Origin: Roseimarinus sp035271585
GTDB lineage: Bacteria > Bacteroidota > Bacteroidia > Bacteroidales > Prolixibacteraceae
Reading direction: 5' to 3'
Assembly: GCA_035271585.1 (NCBI GenBank)
Contig: DATERL010000013.1
Coordinates: 1 to 21,256, forward strand
Length of the DNA stretch: 21,256 nt
A program made the position numbers and the translations under genes. Shown here one piece after another: positions 14,202 to 21,256 of this stretch. The first letter of the stretch is position 1. Each line of letters begins with the position of its first letter. The notes beneath the pieces were generated by a model that worked only from the letters and a program-made list of their open reading frames with translations, did no database searches and was not told the DNA's origin.

Positions 14202-14600
14202 ATGGCGAAAAAGAAAATCGAGGTCACATTATACAGCTATGGCGAATATGAACGCTGGGATCGCAAAAGCCGTGCGATACCCAAACTGCTCGATATCACC
14301 AACGTAATTGGAGCCGATACGGGCACTGAATTTGGCTACGTGTTGAAAATAAAGAAGGCCAAGGGAAAACGAATCGATTTTACAATTGAACACCCTTCGT
14401 TTAAAGATGAAACCGGCAAAGTAGCCCCTCCATTCACCGGTTCGGTAGTTATCAATAGTAACGAATACGATTTTTTTCTGGGCGATTGCGTCTGGGATCC
14501 GCCACACGATAAAATGGGCAACTGGACCATGACCACCAAAATTGATGGCGAACAGGTAGCTAAAAAAACAATTCGGCTGGTGCCAATTCAAAAAAAATAA
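14202..14600 (+). CDS. DUF3859-like conserved hypothetical protein
   Basis: 132 residues, no signal peptide or membrane segment. It looks like a small all-beta protein: VTLYSYGEYERWDRKSRAIP at the start, GTEFGYVLKIKKAKGKRIDF in the middle, then EHPSFKDETGK, DPPHDKMGNWTMTTKIDGEQ and KKTIRLVPI at the end. The pattern (SYGxYExWDxxSxxxP, FGYxLxIKKAKGKxxxF, HPxFxDExG, GxWTMxxxxxGxxL/VxxKxF) is that of DUF3859, named from memory and with moderate certainty. No function is known. It is a single gene between a divergent kinase operon and the convergent queA. Confidence 0.8.
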   Translation: MAKKKIEVTLYSYGEYERWDRKSRAIPKLLDITNVIGADTGTEFGYVLKIKKAKGKRIDFTIEHPSFKDETGKVAPPFTGSVVINSNEYDFFLGDCVWDPPHDKMGNWTMTTKIDGEQVAKKTIRLVPIQKK

Positions 14601-14634
14601 AAAGGGAAAGCACCTGGCCTTCCCTCTTTTTATA
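14598..14634. terminator. Bidirectional intrinsic terminator between DUF3859-like gene and queA
   Basis: The stem AAAAAGGGAA pairs with TTCCCTCTTTTT with one bulged C; the loop is about 11-12 bases. It is flanked by A-runs on the left and T-runs on the right, thus usable on either strand. It lies right after the DUF3859-like stop (14600) and before the queA stop (14651). Confidence 0.65.
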
Positions 14635-14650
14635 AGATTTGCAATTCTTT

Positions 14651-15700
14651 TTAGATAATCAACATGGCATCGCCATAAGTACCAAAACGGTATTTTTCTT
14701 TAATGGCTACTTGATATGCTTCCATTAAAAGGTCGAAACCGGCAAAACCGGCAACCATCATTAACAAAGTTGATAATGGTAAATGGAAATTAGAAACCAT
14801 GCAATTGGCCACGCTAAAATCGTAAGGTGGAAAAATAAATTTGTTAGTCCAGCCCTCGAAAGGTTTGAGCTCGCCACTTGTCGAAACCGAACTTTCGAGC
14901 GTACGCATTACTGTAGTTCCAACGGCACATACTCTTTTACGTTCTTCACGTGCATGATTAACTATTTTACAAGCATCTTCCGAAATCCATATTTGTTCCG
15001 AATCCATTTTGTGCTTGGTCAAATCCTCAACATCAACCGAGCGAAAGTTGCCCAAACCAACATGAAGGGTGACATAAGCAAATTCGCTACCCACAATTTC
15101 GAGACGTTTCATCAATTCACGGCTAAAGTGAAGTCCGGCAGTAGGAGCTGCAACGGCGCCTTCGTGTTTAGCAAAAATAGTTTGATAACGTTCGCGATCG
15201 TTTTCCTCAACTGGACGGTCGATAAACTTTGGCAGCGGGGTTTTGCCCAAAAGGTACAAGGTTTCTTTAAATTCTTCGTATGAACCATCGAACAAAAAAC
15301 GCAATGTACGACCCCTTGAGGTGGTATTATCGATTACTTCGGCGACAAGATTGTCGTCATCGCCAAAATAAAGTTTGTTGCCAATACGTATTTTACGGGC
15401 CGGATCGACCAATACATCCCAAAGCCTCTGTTCCTTGTTCAATTCGCGAAGTAAAAACACTTCAATTTCGGCGCCCGTTTTTTCTTTATTCCCATATAAA
15501 CGGGCAGGAAAAACTTTGGTATCGTTAAAAACCAGCACATCGCCACTATCGAAATAGTCAATCAAATCTTTAAATAACTTGTGCTCAATTTTACGGGTTG
15601 CGCGATTCAGTACCATTAACCGACTTTCATCACGATGAAATGCCGGGTGCAATGCGATTAATTCTTCTGGTAATTTGAATTTAAACTTAGATAGCTTCAT
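14651..15700 (-). CDS. queA: S-adenosylmethionine:tRNA ribosyltransferase-isomerase
   Basis: 349 residues, the usual full length. QueA moves the ribosyl part of S-adenosylmethionine onto preQ1 in tRNA to form epoxyqueuosine, the next-to-last step of queuosine synthesis at the wobble position. Family signatures: FKFKLPEELIALHPAFHRDE, VLVFNDTKVFPARLYG, GAVAAPTAGLHFS (~180-192), HVGLGNFRSVDVEDLTKHKM, AVGTTVMRTLESS and the ending FGTYGDAMLI. All look intact. It follows truB after a 155-bp gap, so it may have its own promoter; a TTTTG and a near-consensus ATAATTTG lie upstream of the ATG. Confidence 0.97.
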   Translation of the reverse strand: MKLSKFKFKLPEELIALHPAFHRDESRLMVLNRATRKIEHKLFKDLIDYFDSGDVLVFNDTKVFPARLYGNKEKTGAEIEVFLLRELNKEQRLWDVLVDPARKIRIGNKLYFGDDDNLVAEVIDNTTSRGRTLRFLFDGSYEEFKETLYLLGKTPLPKFIDRPVEENDRERYQTIFAKHEGAVAAPTAGLHFSRELMKRLEIVGSEFAYVTLHVGLGNFRSVDVEDLTKHKMDSEQIWISEDACKIVNHAREERKRVCAVGTTVMRTLESSVSTSGELKPFEGWTNKFIFPPYDFSVANCMVSNFHLPLSTLLMMVAGFAGFDLLMEAYQVAIKEKYRFGTYGDAMLII

Positions 15701-15855
15701 ACTTTCAAATTATTATTTTATAAGGTATTACAAAAGTTGAAAACGGTTTCGGTTAATATAATGCTCAACACTTAAACGATTTTCACTTCTTAATGTTTGT
15801 ATTATTTCTATTTTATTGGACGTAAGTGCCCTTTTACGTAAAAAAAGGGGAAAAG

Positions 15856-16560
15856 TTACATTTGATCCAACATTATTTTAAAGTTTTCGAGGTTCCATGC
15901 TTCTTCAACTCGGTTTTCGCCAATTCTTGTTCGCCTTAATGCTGTTAAATAGGCACCACTTTCTAAACTAAGGCCTAAATCACGGGCTAACGAACGAATA
16001 TAGGTGCCCTTACCACAATTTACTCTCAAGGTTAAAATTGGCATTTCAAAATTAATTACTTCAATGGCATCGATTTGAATTTTTCTCGATTTTAATTCAA
16101 GCTCCTGTCCGCTACGCGCATAATCGAAAGCCCTTTTCCCATTCACTCTAATAGCAGAGAAAATTGGTGGCACCTGGTCGATTTCACCCAATAAATCTTT
16201 AATCTTTTCTTCAATTAAATTAATTGTAATATGTTCGGTTTCAAAAGTTTGGTCTTCTTCCGATTCGAGATCGAATGAAGGCGTTGTTGCCCCAAGTTTT
16301 AAAGTGGCAATGTATTCTTTTTCCTGAGCCTGAATTGATTCAATACTTTTGGTGGCTTTTCCGGTACAAAGTACAACCAAACCCGTAGCTTTTGGGTCGA
16401 GCGTACCAGCATGACCTACCTTCAATTTTTTTAACCCCAGCTTTTTACATAGAAAATAACGCACCTTACTCACCACATCGAACGAAGTCCAATCAAGAGG
16501 TTTGTCAAATAGCAGGATTTCGCCTGTGACGAAATTATAATTACTCAAAGGTTGATTCAT
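15856..16560 (-). CDS. truB: tRNA pseudouridine(55) synthase
   Basis: 234 residues from the ATG at 16560; the frame can be extended to a TTG at 16590 but that start is unlikely. TruB makes pseudouridine 55 in the T-loop of most tRNAs. ILLFDKPLDWTSFDVVSKVR and KVGHAGTLDPKATGLVVLCTG with catalytic Asp55 are diagnostic; DQVPPIFSAIRVNGKRAFDYAR and NCGKGTYIRSLARDLG follow. The start is 47 nt after the uppP stop on the same strand, suggesting one transcript. Confidence 0.97.
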   Translation of the reverse strand: MNQPLSNYNFVTGEILLFDKPLDWTSFDVVSKVRYFLCKKLGLKKLKVGHAGTLDPKATGLVVLCTGKATKSIESIQAQEKEYIATLKLGATTPSFDLESEEDQTFETEHITINLIEEKIKDLLGEIDQVPPIFSAIRVNGKRAFDYARSGQELELKSRKIQIDAIEVINFEMPILTLRVNCGKGTYIRSLARDLGLSLESGAYLTALRRTRIGENRVEEAWNLENFKIMLDQM

Positions 16561-16607
16561 GAAATAGCCCGAAACCAGATTTTTACACAAAAATTACAGT
16601 TGAAAAA

Positions 16608-17390
16608 TCAGCCGGCAAAGATAGCAATTAGGCCGATAAGAGCACAGTAAATGGCGAAATAAATTAATTTGCCCTTTTTCACCATGTTAATCATTATGCG
16701 ACATGCAAATAGTCCGGCCACAAAAGCAGCGCAAAATCCTGCAAATAAAGGCCAGGCATTCACGCTATCGGTAAGTGCAAATTCGCCCGAAACAATTTTA
16801 ATAAAGTTGGCGCCCAATATTGGAATCATAACCATCAAAAACGAAAATTTAGCCAAGCTATCCTTATTATTCCCAATAATTAGCCCAGTGGCAATAGTTG
16901 CCCCACTGCGCGATATTCCAGGTATGATCGCTACTGTTTGAGCTAAACCAATAATAATAGCATCAAAGAAGTTGATTTCACGTTTCCTCTTTTTAACAAA
17001 GTAAGCCGTTGCCAATAAAGCGGCTGTGACCAAGAGCATACTCCCAATGAAAACAACGTTACCAGAGAAAAGAGCTTCAATTTGTTCTTCAAACAAAAAG
17101 CCAACTATGGCCACCGGAATGGCCGACACAATAAGTAATGCAACGTAACGGGTTGGCTCGTTCCATTGAAATTTGAACAATCCGGCAAAGAGCTCAATAA
17201 TATCTTTTCGGAATACAACCAAGGTACTTAACACCGTAGCTCCGTGCACAATAATATCAAATGTAAGGTTCATGCTGGTATCGACACCCAAAATTGCATG
17301 GCCAATTTCGAGATGACCACTTGAGCTAACCGGTAAAAACTCGGTAAGACCTTGAACAATGCCAAGTATAATCGCTTCTAAAATCGACAT
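16608..17390 (-). CDS. uppP: Undecaprenyl-diphosphatase (BacA/UppP)
   Basis: 260 residues, a polytopic inner-membrane enzyme that dephosphorylates undecaprenyl diphosphate to recycle the lipid carrier of peptidoglycan and other envelope polymers. The two active-site blocks are present: QGLTEFLPVSSSGHL (13-27; Q13-x3-E17 and His26) and PGISRSGATI (157-166; Arg161). About eight hydrophobic segments are visible. It begins 3 nt after the DUF3098 gene, a tight coupling. Over-expression of this family is known to lower bacitracin sensitivity. Confidence 0.97.
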   Translation of the reverse strand: MSILEAIILGIVQGLTEFLPVSSSGHLEIGHAILGVDTSMNLTFDIIVHGATVLSTLVVFRKDIIELFAGLFKFQWNEPTRYVALLIVSAIPVAIVGFLFEEQIEALFSGNVVFIGSMLLVTAALLATAYFVKKRKREINFFDAIIIGLAQTVAIIPGISRSGATIATGLIIGNNKDSLAKFSFLMVMIPILGANFIKIVSGEFALTDSVNAWPLFAGFCAAFVAGLFACRIMINMVKKGKLIYFAIYCALIGLIAIFAG

Positions 17391-17393
17391 TAA

Positions 17394-17654
17394 TTATTCC
17401 TCGTTTGTTTTTGGTTTTTTCATAATGGCGTAAATAATAAAAAGAAATCCAAACAAGGCAACTAAAGGTGCCAATGTTATTCTTCGGAAGTTAAAAACTT
17501 CGTAATTAAATATGTTGGGATCCTCACTACCCCCGCCCACCATGAGCAAAAAGCCAATAACAATTATTACCAAACCAATAATCATCAGTTTGTAATTTTC
17601 GCGAACCAACGCAAACGAATCTTCATTCTTTTGAGTATCTATTTTCTTTACCAT
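17394..17654 (-). CDS. DUF3098 small membrane protein
   Basis: 86 residues from the ATG at 17654; the TTG at 17663 is a poor start. Two membrane segments: LMIIGLVIIVIGFLLMVGGG (~24-43) and LAPLVALFGFLFIIYAIM (~63-80), with a short polar loop SEDPNIFNYEVFNFRRI between them. That loop, with F-RRIT-LAP, is the mark of DUF3098, which in Bacteroidota is commonly found between ftsX and uppP. Function unknown; an envelope or division role is guessed from this position. Three nucleotides separate it from uppP. Confidence 0.88.
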   Translation of the reverse strand: MVKKIDTQKNEDSFALVRENYKLMIIGLVIIVIGFLLMVGGGSEDPNIFNYEVFNFRRITLAPLVALFGFLFIIYAIMKKPKTNEE

Positions 17655-17676
17655 AATTATCAAATTTAAAAGATTA

Positions 17677-17684
17677 CAAAACTA
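17677..17684 (-). promoter_or_regulatory. Possible -7 promoter element for DUF3098-uppP-truB
   Basis: TAGTTTTG on the minus strand fits TAnnTTTG and ends 22 bp before the DUF3098 ATG, inside the 68-bp gap after the FkbM gene. A TGTTTTT lies about 16 bp further upstream, near the place of a -33 element. It suggests the envelope/tRNA genes can be transcribed apart from the FkbM gene. Confidence 0.45.
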
Positions 17685-17722
17685 ATGAAATATTTAAAAA
17701 CATTCCGTTGAGGTGCTTAAGA

Positions 17723-18487
17723 TTATTTAAAATATGGATTAGGCGCTCCAATTCGGCTGTTATGAACAAAAAAGAAATCACCAAATGACTCGTCGCCATT
17801 TTGCTTAATCTCAATTAATTGCTCTCCTTTTAAGTAGAATATGTGGTAATCTTTCTTTTGAAAAAAATTGAAAAGGAATTCGATATTATCGCCGGCAATT
17901 TCGATTTGCATAATGGGTTTAAACTTATCAATAAGCGTTTCAAAAAGTGGTATGGCAATACCTTCGTAACCTTCAATGTCGCACTTGATGTAATGCAATT
18001 CGCTTAGCTGAGCAAACAAGGTATCGGGGCGTTTAATAACAGCATCGAAAACCATGCTGCAATCGTCGTTCTGCGTTAAAACATGGGTACGACCATGACT
18101 AAAATAAGTGGACTGCGAAGGGGCTCCCATTTTTATTTTTTCGCCATCAATCTCGCCCAATGCATAGGGCAGTATTTCGATATTTGAAAAACCACTGGTA
18201 TTGCTCTCGAGCACTTGCCTGAACAGCTCAACCGGCTCAACACAGTAAACCTGACCTTTTGACCCAACTATTTTAGAAAAAATTACAGAATAATAACCCA
18301 GGTTGGCGCCAATGTCGATTACCGTATCGCCCTTTTTAATCAGTTTATTGACAAAATAATGACAATCGAATAATTTATTCCCTTTGAGAAATTTTAAACG
18401 GTACAACAGAAAAAAGACTTTGCTCACAAGCAAAAGATATCTTTTTGCACCTAAGAGCCTAAAAAGTAATCGTTTGATAAAATTCAT
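17723..18487 (-). CDS. FkbM family SAM-dependent methyltransferase
   Basis: 254 residues. SAM-binding motif I is VIDIGANLGYYS (56-67), acidic motif II is YCVEP (81-85), and the FkbM signature ELHYIKCDIEGYEG (163-176) follows with IMQIEI near the end. FkbM enzymes O-methylate sugars or small molecules and in many Gram-negatives act on surface glycans. N-terminal basic/hydrophobic residues (FIKRLLFRLLGAKRYLLL) may form an amphipathic membrane-associating helix. It starts 18 nt after ftsX ends, so it is likely co-transcribed with it, yet it is not part of the usual ftsX-DUF3098-uppP order. No glycosyltransferase genes are adjacent, so the substrate is unknown. Confidence 0.9.
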   Translation of the reverse strand: MNFIKRLLFRLLGAKRYLLLVSKVFFLLYRLKFLKGNKLFDCHYFVNKLIKKGDTVIDIGANLGYYSVIFSKIVGSKGQVYCVEPVELFRQVLESNTSGFSNIEILPYALGEIDGEKIKMGAPSQSTYFSHGRTHVLTQNDDCSMVFDAVIKRPDTLFAQLSELHYIKCDIEGYEGIAIPLFETLIDKFKPIMQIEIAGDNIEFLFNFFQKKDYHIFYLKGEQLIEIKQNGDESFGDFFFVHNSRIGAPNPYFK

Positions 18488-18505
18488 TAAATGGTTTTTG
18501 AATGG

Positions 18506-19384
18506 TTAATTAAAAAGCTCATCGTAACGCAAGCGCAAAAATTTGTTGACTGCAAATAAAGTAGATAGCCACGAGATAACAATACCCGCAAAAAACACCA
18601 AAGCGAAAACAATAAGGTAAATATATTGCGATTGCTGATTCAAAACCTCGGCAAAAAAACTTTTGAACGATGACGTAAGCAATAACAACAAAACATTGGC
18701 CAACAAAGCTCCAATGGCTCCATGCACAATTGATTTTGCCACGAAAGGTTTTCGGATAAACGAACGAGTGGCCCCAACCAACTGCATAGTATTAATAATA
18801 AAGCGCCTTGAATAAACCGACAAACGTATAGTGTTATTAATAAGCGCTACAAAAATAAGCAACATAATTAAGCCCAAACCCAAAAGAACAAAACTTATTT
18901 TATTGGCATTTTCATTGATTAAATTTACCAAGTTGCGTTGATAATAAACCTCTTCGACATTGGAAAACTCGAGAAACTTTTTTTCGAGATTAATCAGGCT
19001 GTCGTTAAGGGTATAAGCGGCGTAAAGTTTCACATCGATAGAAGCATGCAAAGGGTTATAGCCCAAAAAACCGACAAAGTCTTCGCCCAGTTCGGTTTGT
19101 AATTGCTTGGCCGCAGTTTCAGCATCAACATATTCGGCTTGCTTAACTTCGGGCTGTGCAGCCAACAATTTTTGAAGTTTGATCAGGTCAACCTCACGAA
19201 CCTCATCGTCGAGCACCAAAGTAAACCCAATATTCTCTCTAATGTATTCGTTTAAATACTTGGCGTTGAATACCATTAACGATAACAAACCAATTAGGAA
19301 AAGTAAGAGGGTAATGCTTAATGTCGAAACAAAATATGCATTTACCAAACGGCGCTTCATTGGTTTTGGACCTTTTTTTTTCAT
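18506..19384 (-). CDS. ftsX: Cell division protein FtsX, permease-like
   Basis: 292 residues with FtsX architecture: cytoplasmic basic N-terminus, membrane segment 1 (~18-39), a periplasmic domain of ~120 residues (TLVLDDEVREVDLIKLQKLL, EYVDAETAAKQLQTELGEDF), then three segments (~162-182, 217-238, 254-276) with NNTIRLSVYSRRFIINTMQLVGA between 2 and 3, the classic FtsX cytoplasmic loop. With FtsE it forms an ABC-type complex that activates septal peptidoglycan hydrolases. ftsE is not in the window, as is usual in Bacteroidota. A second ATG is at codon 9. It lies 129 bp after the YfhO-like gene. Confidence 0.95.
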   Translation of the reverse strand: MKKKGPKPMKRRLVNAYFVSTLSITLLLFLIGLLSLMVFNAKYLNEYIRENIGFTLVLDDEVREVDLIKLQKLLAAQPEVKQAEYVDAETAAKQLQTELGEDFVGFLGYNPLHASIDVKLYAAYTLNDSLINLEKKFLEFSNVEEVYYQRNLVNLINENANKISFVLLGLGLIMLLIFVALINNTIRLSVYSRRFIINTMQLVGATRSFIRKPFVAKSIVHGAIGALLANVLLLLLTSSFKSFFAEVLNQQSQYIYLIVFALVFFAGIVISWLSTLFAVNKFLRLRYDELFN

Positions 19385-19419
19385 ACAAATAAAATTATTT
19401 TAAACGGCTGTATAGCCTG

Positions 19420-19436
19420 TCCCGCATAAGGCGGGA
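19420..19436. repeat. Small hairpin upstream of ftsX
   Basis: TCCCGC (19420-19425) pairs with GCGGGA (19431-19436), loop ATAAG, 35 bp before the ftsX ATG. Next to it, GGCT/AGCC at 19407-19418 is a weaker stem. There is no T-run after it on the minus strand, so it is not a clear terminator for the YfhO-like gene. It could be part of the ftsX leader or a repeat remnant. Confidence 0.45.
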
Positions 19437-19513
19437 AAAGTCCCACGTTGTTTATTAGCAAAAGTTGAAATTCGATTCATTAGTGTTTTTACTTTATTCT
19501 AAACGTGTTCGTT

Positions 19514-21256
19514 TCATCTTTTGTTTTTCAATTTACAATTTCTCAACTCGAAAAAAACCACACCAGCAATTAACAGCAACATAATTACTGACGATGCTAG
19601 GGTTATTTTATTACCAATATAATAGGACTGAGGTTTAAACTCAAAAATAATTGAGTGTTTTCCGGCTGGGATTTCCAATGCTCTCAATACATAATTCACG
19701 CTCAAATGAGGAACTTCGGCGCCATCAATTTTGGCAATCCAGCCTTTGGGATAATATATTTCGGAGAATACGGCCAATTGATTGACATTTGATTGCGATT
19801 GATATACCAATTGATTGGGATTGTAAGTAATTAATTCAATAGTCGATAAAGAATCGAACCCCAATTGTTCCGATACAAGATTCCTGAATTGATCATTGGC
19901 AATGGCCATATTGGCCACATCAATTTGATTAAGCTTTTCAATTTCTTGATCGGCATTTTCAACCCACTGCAAATCCTTAACAAACCAAGCATTGCCCAAA
20001 GCACTATTATTCTTTAATGGTTGCGCGCTGAGATCGTAAATTAAATACCGGGTGTTAAGCATATTTATCGCATTCAAACCATCAAAAAGCTGATTCATGT
20101 CGGCTTGCGACTGAATTTCCCCCATGCGTACGCCGAGTTGTTGCATTTCGGGAGCAATACTATTCTCAATCAGCTCCTGATAACGTTGCATTTTTGCACC
20201 GTGGTAACCACCAATCGATTTATGAAAAAACGAAGTAGAAGCATCATTGAAAGTACTTACCGCCATGTTGAGCACTCGATAATCGGGGTCGGTATCTTTT
20301 AAAATTGCCTGATTGGCCACATTTGGAGTGTAGGGAACTTCGGCCTTACGTTTTGAAACAAAATCGTCGTTGTTAAAATAGCGTTTATTTACCGGCCACA
20401 TATCGGCCAGCACCAACACTACCCAAATTGCAATGGCATATTGGGCTTTCAGTTTTTTGGTCCAGTAGGCCCAAATTGCTGCTGCGGCTAGGGAAACAAA
20501 AATCAATGCCTTGAAAGCATCGGTACGCAACACCATTTTACGGTCGCTTTGCAATGCATCGACCAGAGTTTGTGGCCAACCCATTTGCGCTAACTGAGCA
20601 TCGCTTTTCCCAATAAAACTACCAGCAATACCCGGAAATAGAGCAAATAATAAAGCAATTCCACCTGTAATTCCGAATGCAATTTTTAATTTTTTAATAA
20701 AGGTTTTATCATCAATATTCCGTTGATAAATTTCTTTTATGGCCAATACGCCCAAAAGCGCCATGGCAAACTGTTGTATCGAAATTATATTTTTTACATC
20801 GCGGAATTTATTGTAACCCGGGAAATAGTCAATCATAAAATGAGCTAACGATGGGATATATTTCCCAAGTGAAAGCAAAAATGCCACCACCACAGTGGCA
20901 ATTATCCACCATTTATCTTTTCCTTTCACCAAAAATAAGCCTAAAACAAAAAGAAAACACAACACGGCACCGTAATAAAATGGCGCCCCCGAAATGGGTT
21001 GACTCCCCCAATAAAGTGGTGCTTGCTGAGCAATTTGTTTGGCCCTAGCTTTGCCCTGGGTTTTCTCGAGTTCTTTATAAAAGTGCGATTTTTCGCCCAA
21101 TGGTTCGGCCATGCCACCCCCCTTAAAACGTGGAATAAAAGCAGTCATCGCTTCACCTAAATCGTAGCTATAATCCAATATATAACTTTTACTCAAACCT
21201 TTGGTCTGGTTGTCATCTTTTGCAGTTAGTTCCGACGCACCGCGCATGGAGTATTT
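19514..21256 (-). CDS. YfhO-like multi-pass membrane protein (N-terminal part outside window)
   Basis: About 580 C-terminal residues are visible; the frame stays open through the window edge (K-Y-S before MRGASELT), so the ATG at 21245-21247 is internal. Family members are about 800 residues, with a GT-C-like fold. Seen here: a loop SYDLGEAMTAFIPRFKGGGM, hydrophobic segments such as APFYYGAVLCFLFVLGLFLV, WWIIATVVVAFLLSLG, IAFGITGGIALLFALFPGIA, FVSLAAAAIWAYW and IAIWVVLVLADMW, then a long extracytoplasmic part (DPDYRVLNMAVSTFNDASTS, SIGGYHGAKMQRYQELIE, LNTRYLIYD), and a last membrane helix. SIGGYHGAK and N-x-RY are typical of Bacteroidota YfhO proteins. In Bacillus YfhO takes part in lipoteichoic acid glycosylation; the substrate in this phylum is unknown. 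Confidence 0.88.
   Translation of the reverse strand, partial: KYSMRGASELTAKDDNQTKGLSKSYILDYSYDLGEAMTAFIPRFKGGGMAEPLGEKSHFYKELEKTQGKARAKQIAQQAPLYWGSQPISGAPFYYGAVLCFLFVLGLFLVKGKDKWWIIATVVVAFLLSLGKYIPSLAHFMIDYFPGYNKFRDVKNIISIQQFAMALLGVLAIKEIYQRNIDDKTFIKKLKIAFGITGGIALLFALFPGIAGSFIGKSDAQLAQMGWPQTLVDALQSDRKMVLRTDAFKALIFVSLAAAAIWAYWTKKLKAQYAIAIWVVLVLADMWPVNKRYFNNDDFVSKRKAEVPYTPNVANQAILKDTDPDYRVLNMAVSTFNDASTSFFHKSIGGYHGAKMQRYQELIENSIAPEMQQLGVRMGEIQSQADMNQLFDGLNAINMLNTRYLIYDLSAQPLKNNSALGNAWFVKDLQWVENADQEIEKLNQIDVANMAIANDQFRNLVSEQLGFDSLSTIELITYNPNQLVYQSQSNVNQLAVFSEIYYPKGWIAKIDGAEVPHLSVNYVLRALEIPAGKHSIIFEFKPQSYYIGNKITLASSVIMLLLIAGVVFFELRNCKLKNKR

Noticed and set aside
14229..14591. Antisense open frame of 120 codons opposite the DUF3859-like gene
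   Set aside because: It is the mirror of a well-formed coding frame, shows no domain, and has no promoter or start context of its own.
15829..15849. Terminator after truB
   Set aside because: A ccctttt/aaaaggg stem and an overlapping acgtaa/ttacgt stem exist, but on the minus strand no T-run follows either, so termination between truB and queA is not supported.
19420..19436. Terminator after the YfhO-like gene
   Set aside because: The 6-bp hairpin has no T-run on the minus strand and lies nearly 80 bp past the stop codon, closer to ftsX.

Overview
The window looks like chromosomal DNA of a low-GC member of the Bacteroidota, most likely of the Marinilabiliales/Prolixibacteraceae type; that placement is inference, as no rRNA is present. 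The evidence is type IX secretion (T9SS) C-terminal sorting domains, a BACON domain, DUF3098 beside uppP/truB/queA, near-absence of Shine-Dalgarno sequences, and several TAnnTTTG (-7) promoter motifs. No rRNA, tRNA, CRISPR array or transposase gene was seen.

Layout. (1) Positions 1-5948 hold secreted or surface functions: the C-terminal end of a BACON/T9SS protein, a GNAT acetyltransferase, a lipoprotein GH3 beta-glucosidase, and, convergent across a perfect bidirectional terminator, a T9SS protein made of about 13 repeats of about 32 residues. (2) Positions 6058-8048 hold a two-gene unit: a stand-alone receiver-domain protein followed by a lipoprotein with two tandem SBP_bac_3 domains. Three direct repeats with an exact 22-bp period lie upstream. 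(3) Positions 8121-11128 are an accessory island with three different minus-strand toxin-antitoxin type modules (YafQ-like, RelE/ParE-like, MNT/HEPN). They are interleaved with two families of dispersed repeats, including hairpins with an invariant GTA(G) loop. (4) Positions 11259-13790 encode a NarL/NarX-type two-component pair whose kinase carries an N-terminal receiver and two PAS domains. (5) Positions 13791-14201 are a repeat-bearing divergent intergenic region ahead of a DUF3859-like gene. (6) Positions 14651-21256 are a housekeeping block on the minus strand, read from high to low coordinates: YfhO-like membrane protein (open at the window edge), ftsX, an FkbM methyltransferase, DUF3098, uppP, truB, queA.

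The most notable non-coding signals are the 22-bp direct-repeat array, the composite repeat whose copies lie just 3' of two toxin-type genes, the GTAG-loop REP-like inverted pair, and a third intergenic element present in three copies (944-1094, 13817-13952, 14029-14178). The most plausible candidate for an undescribed system is the receiver plus double solute-binding lipoprotein pair with its operator-like array; its function is inferred, not shown.
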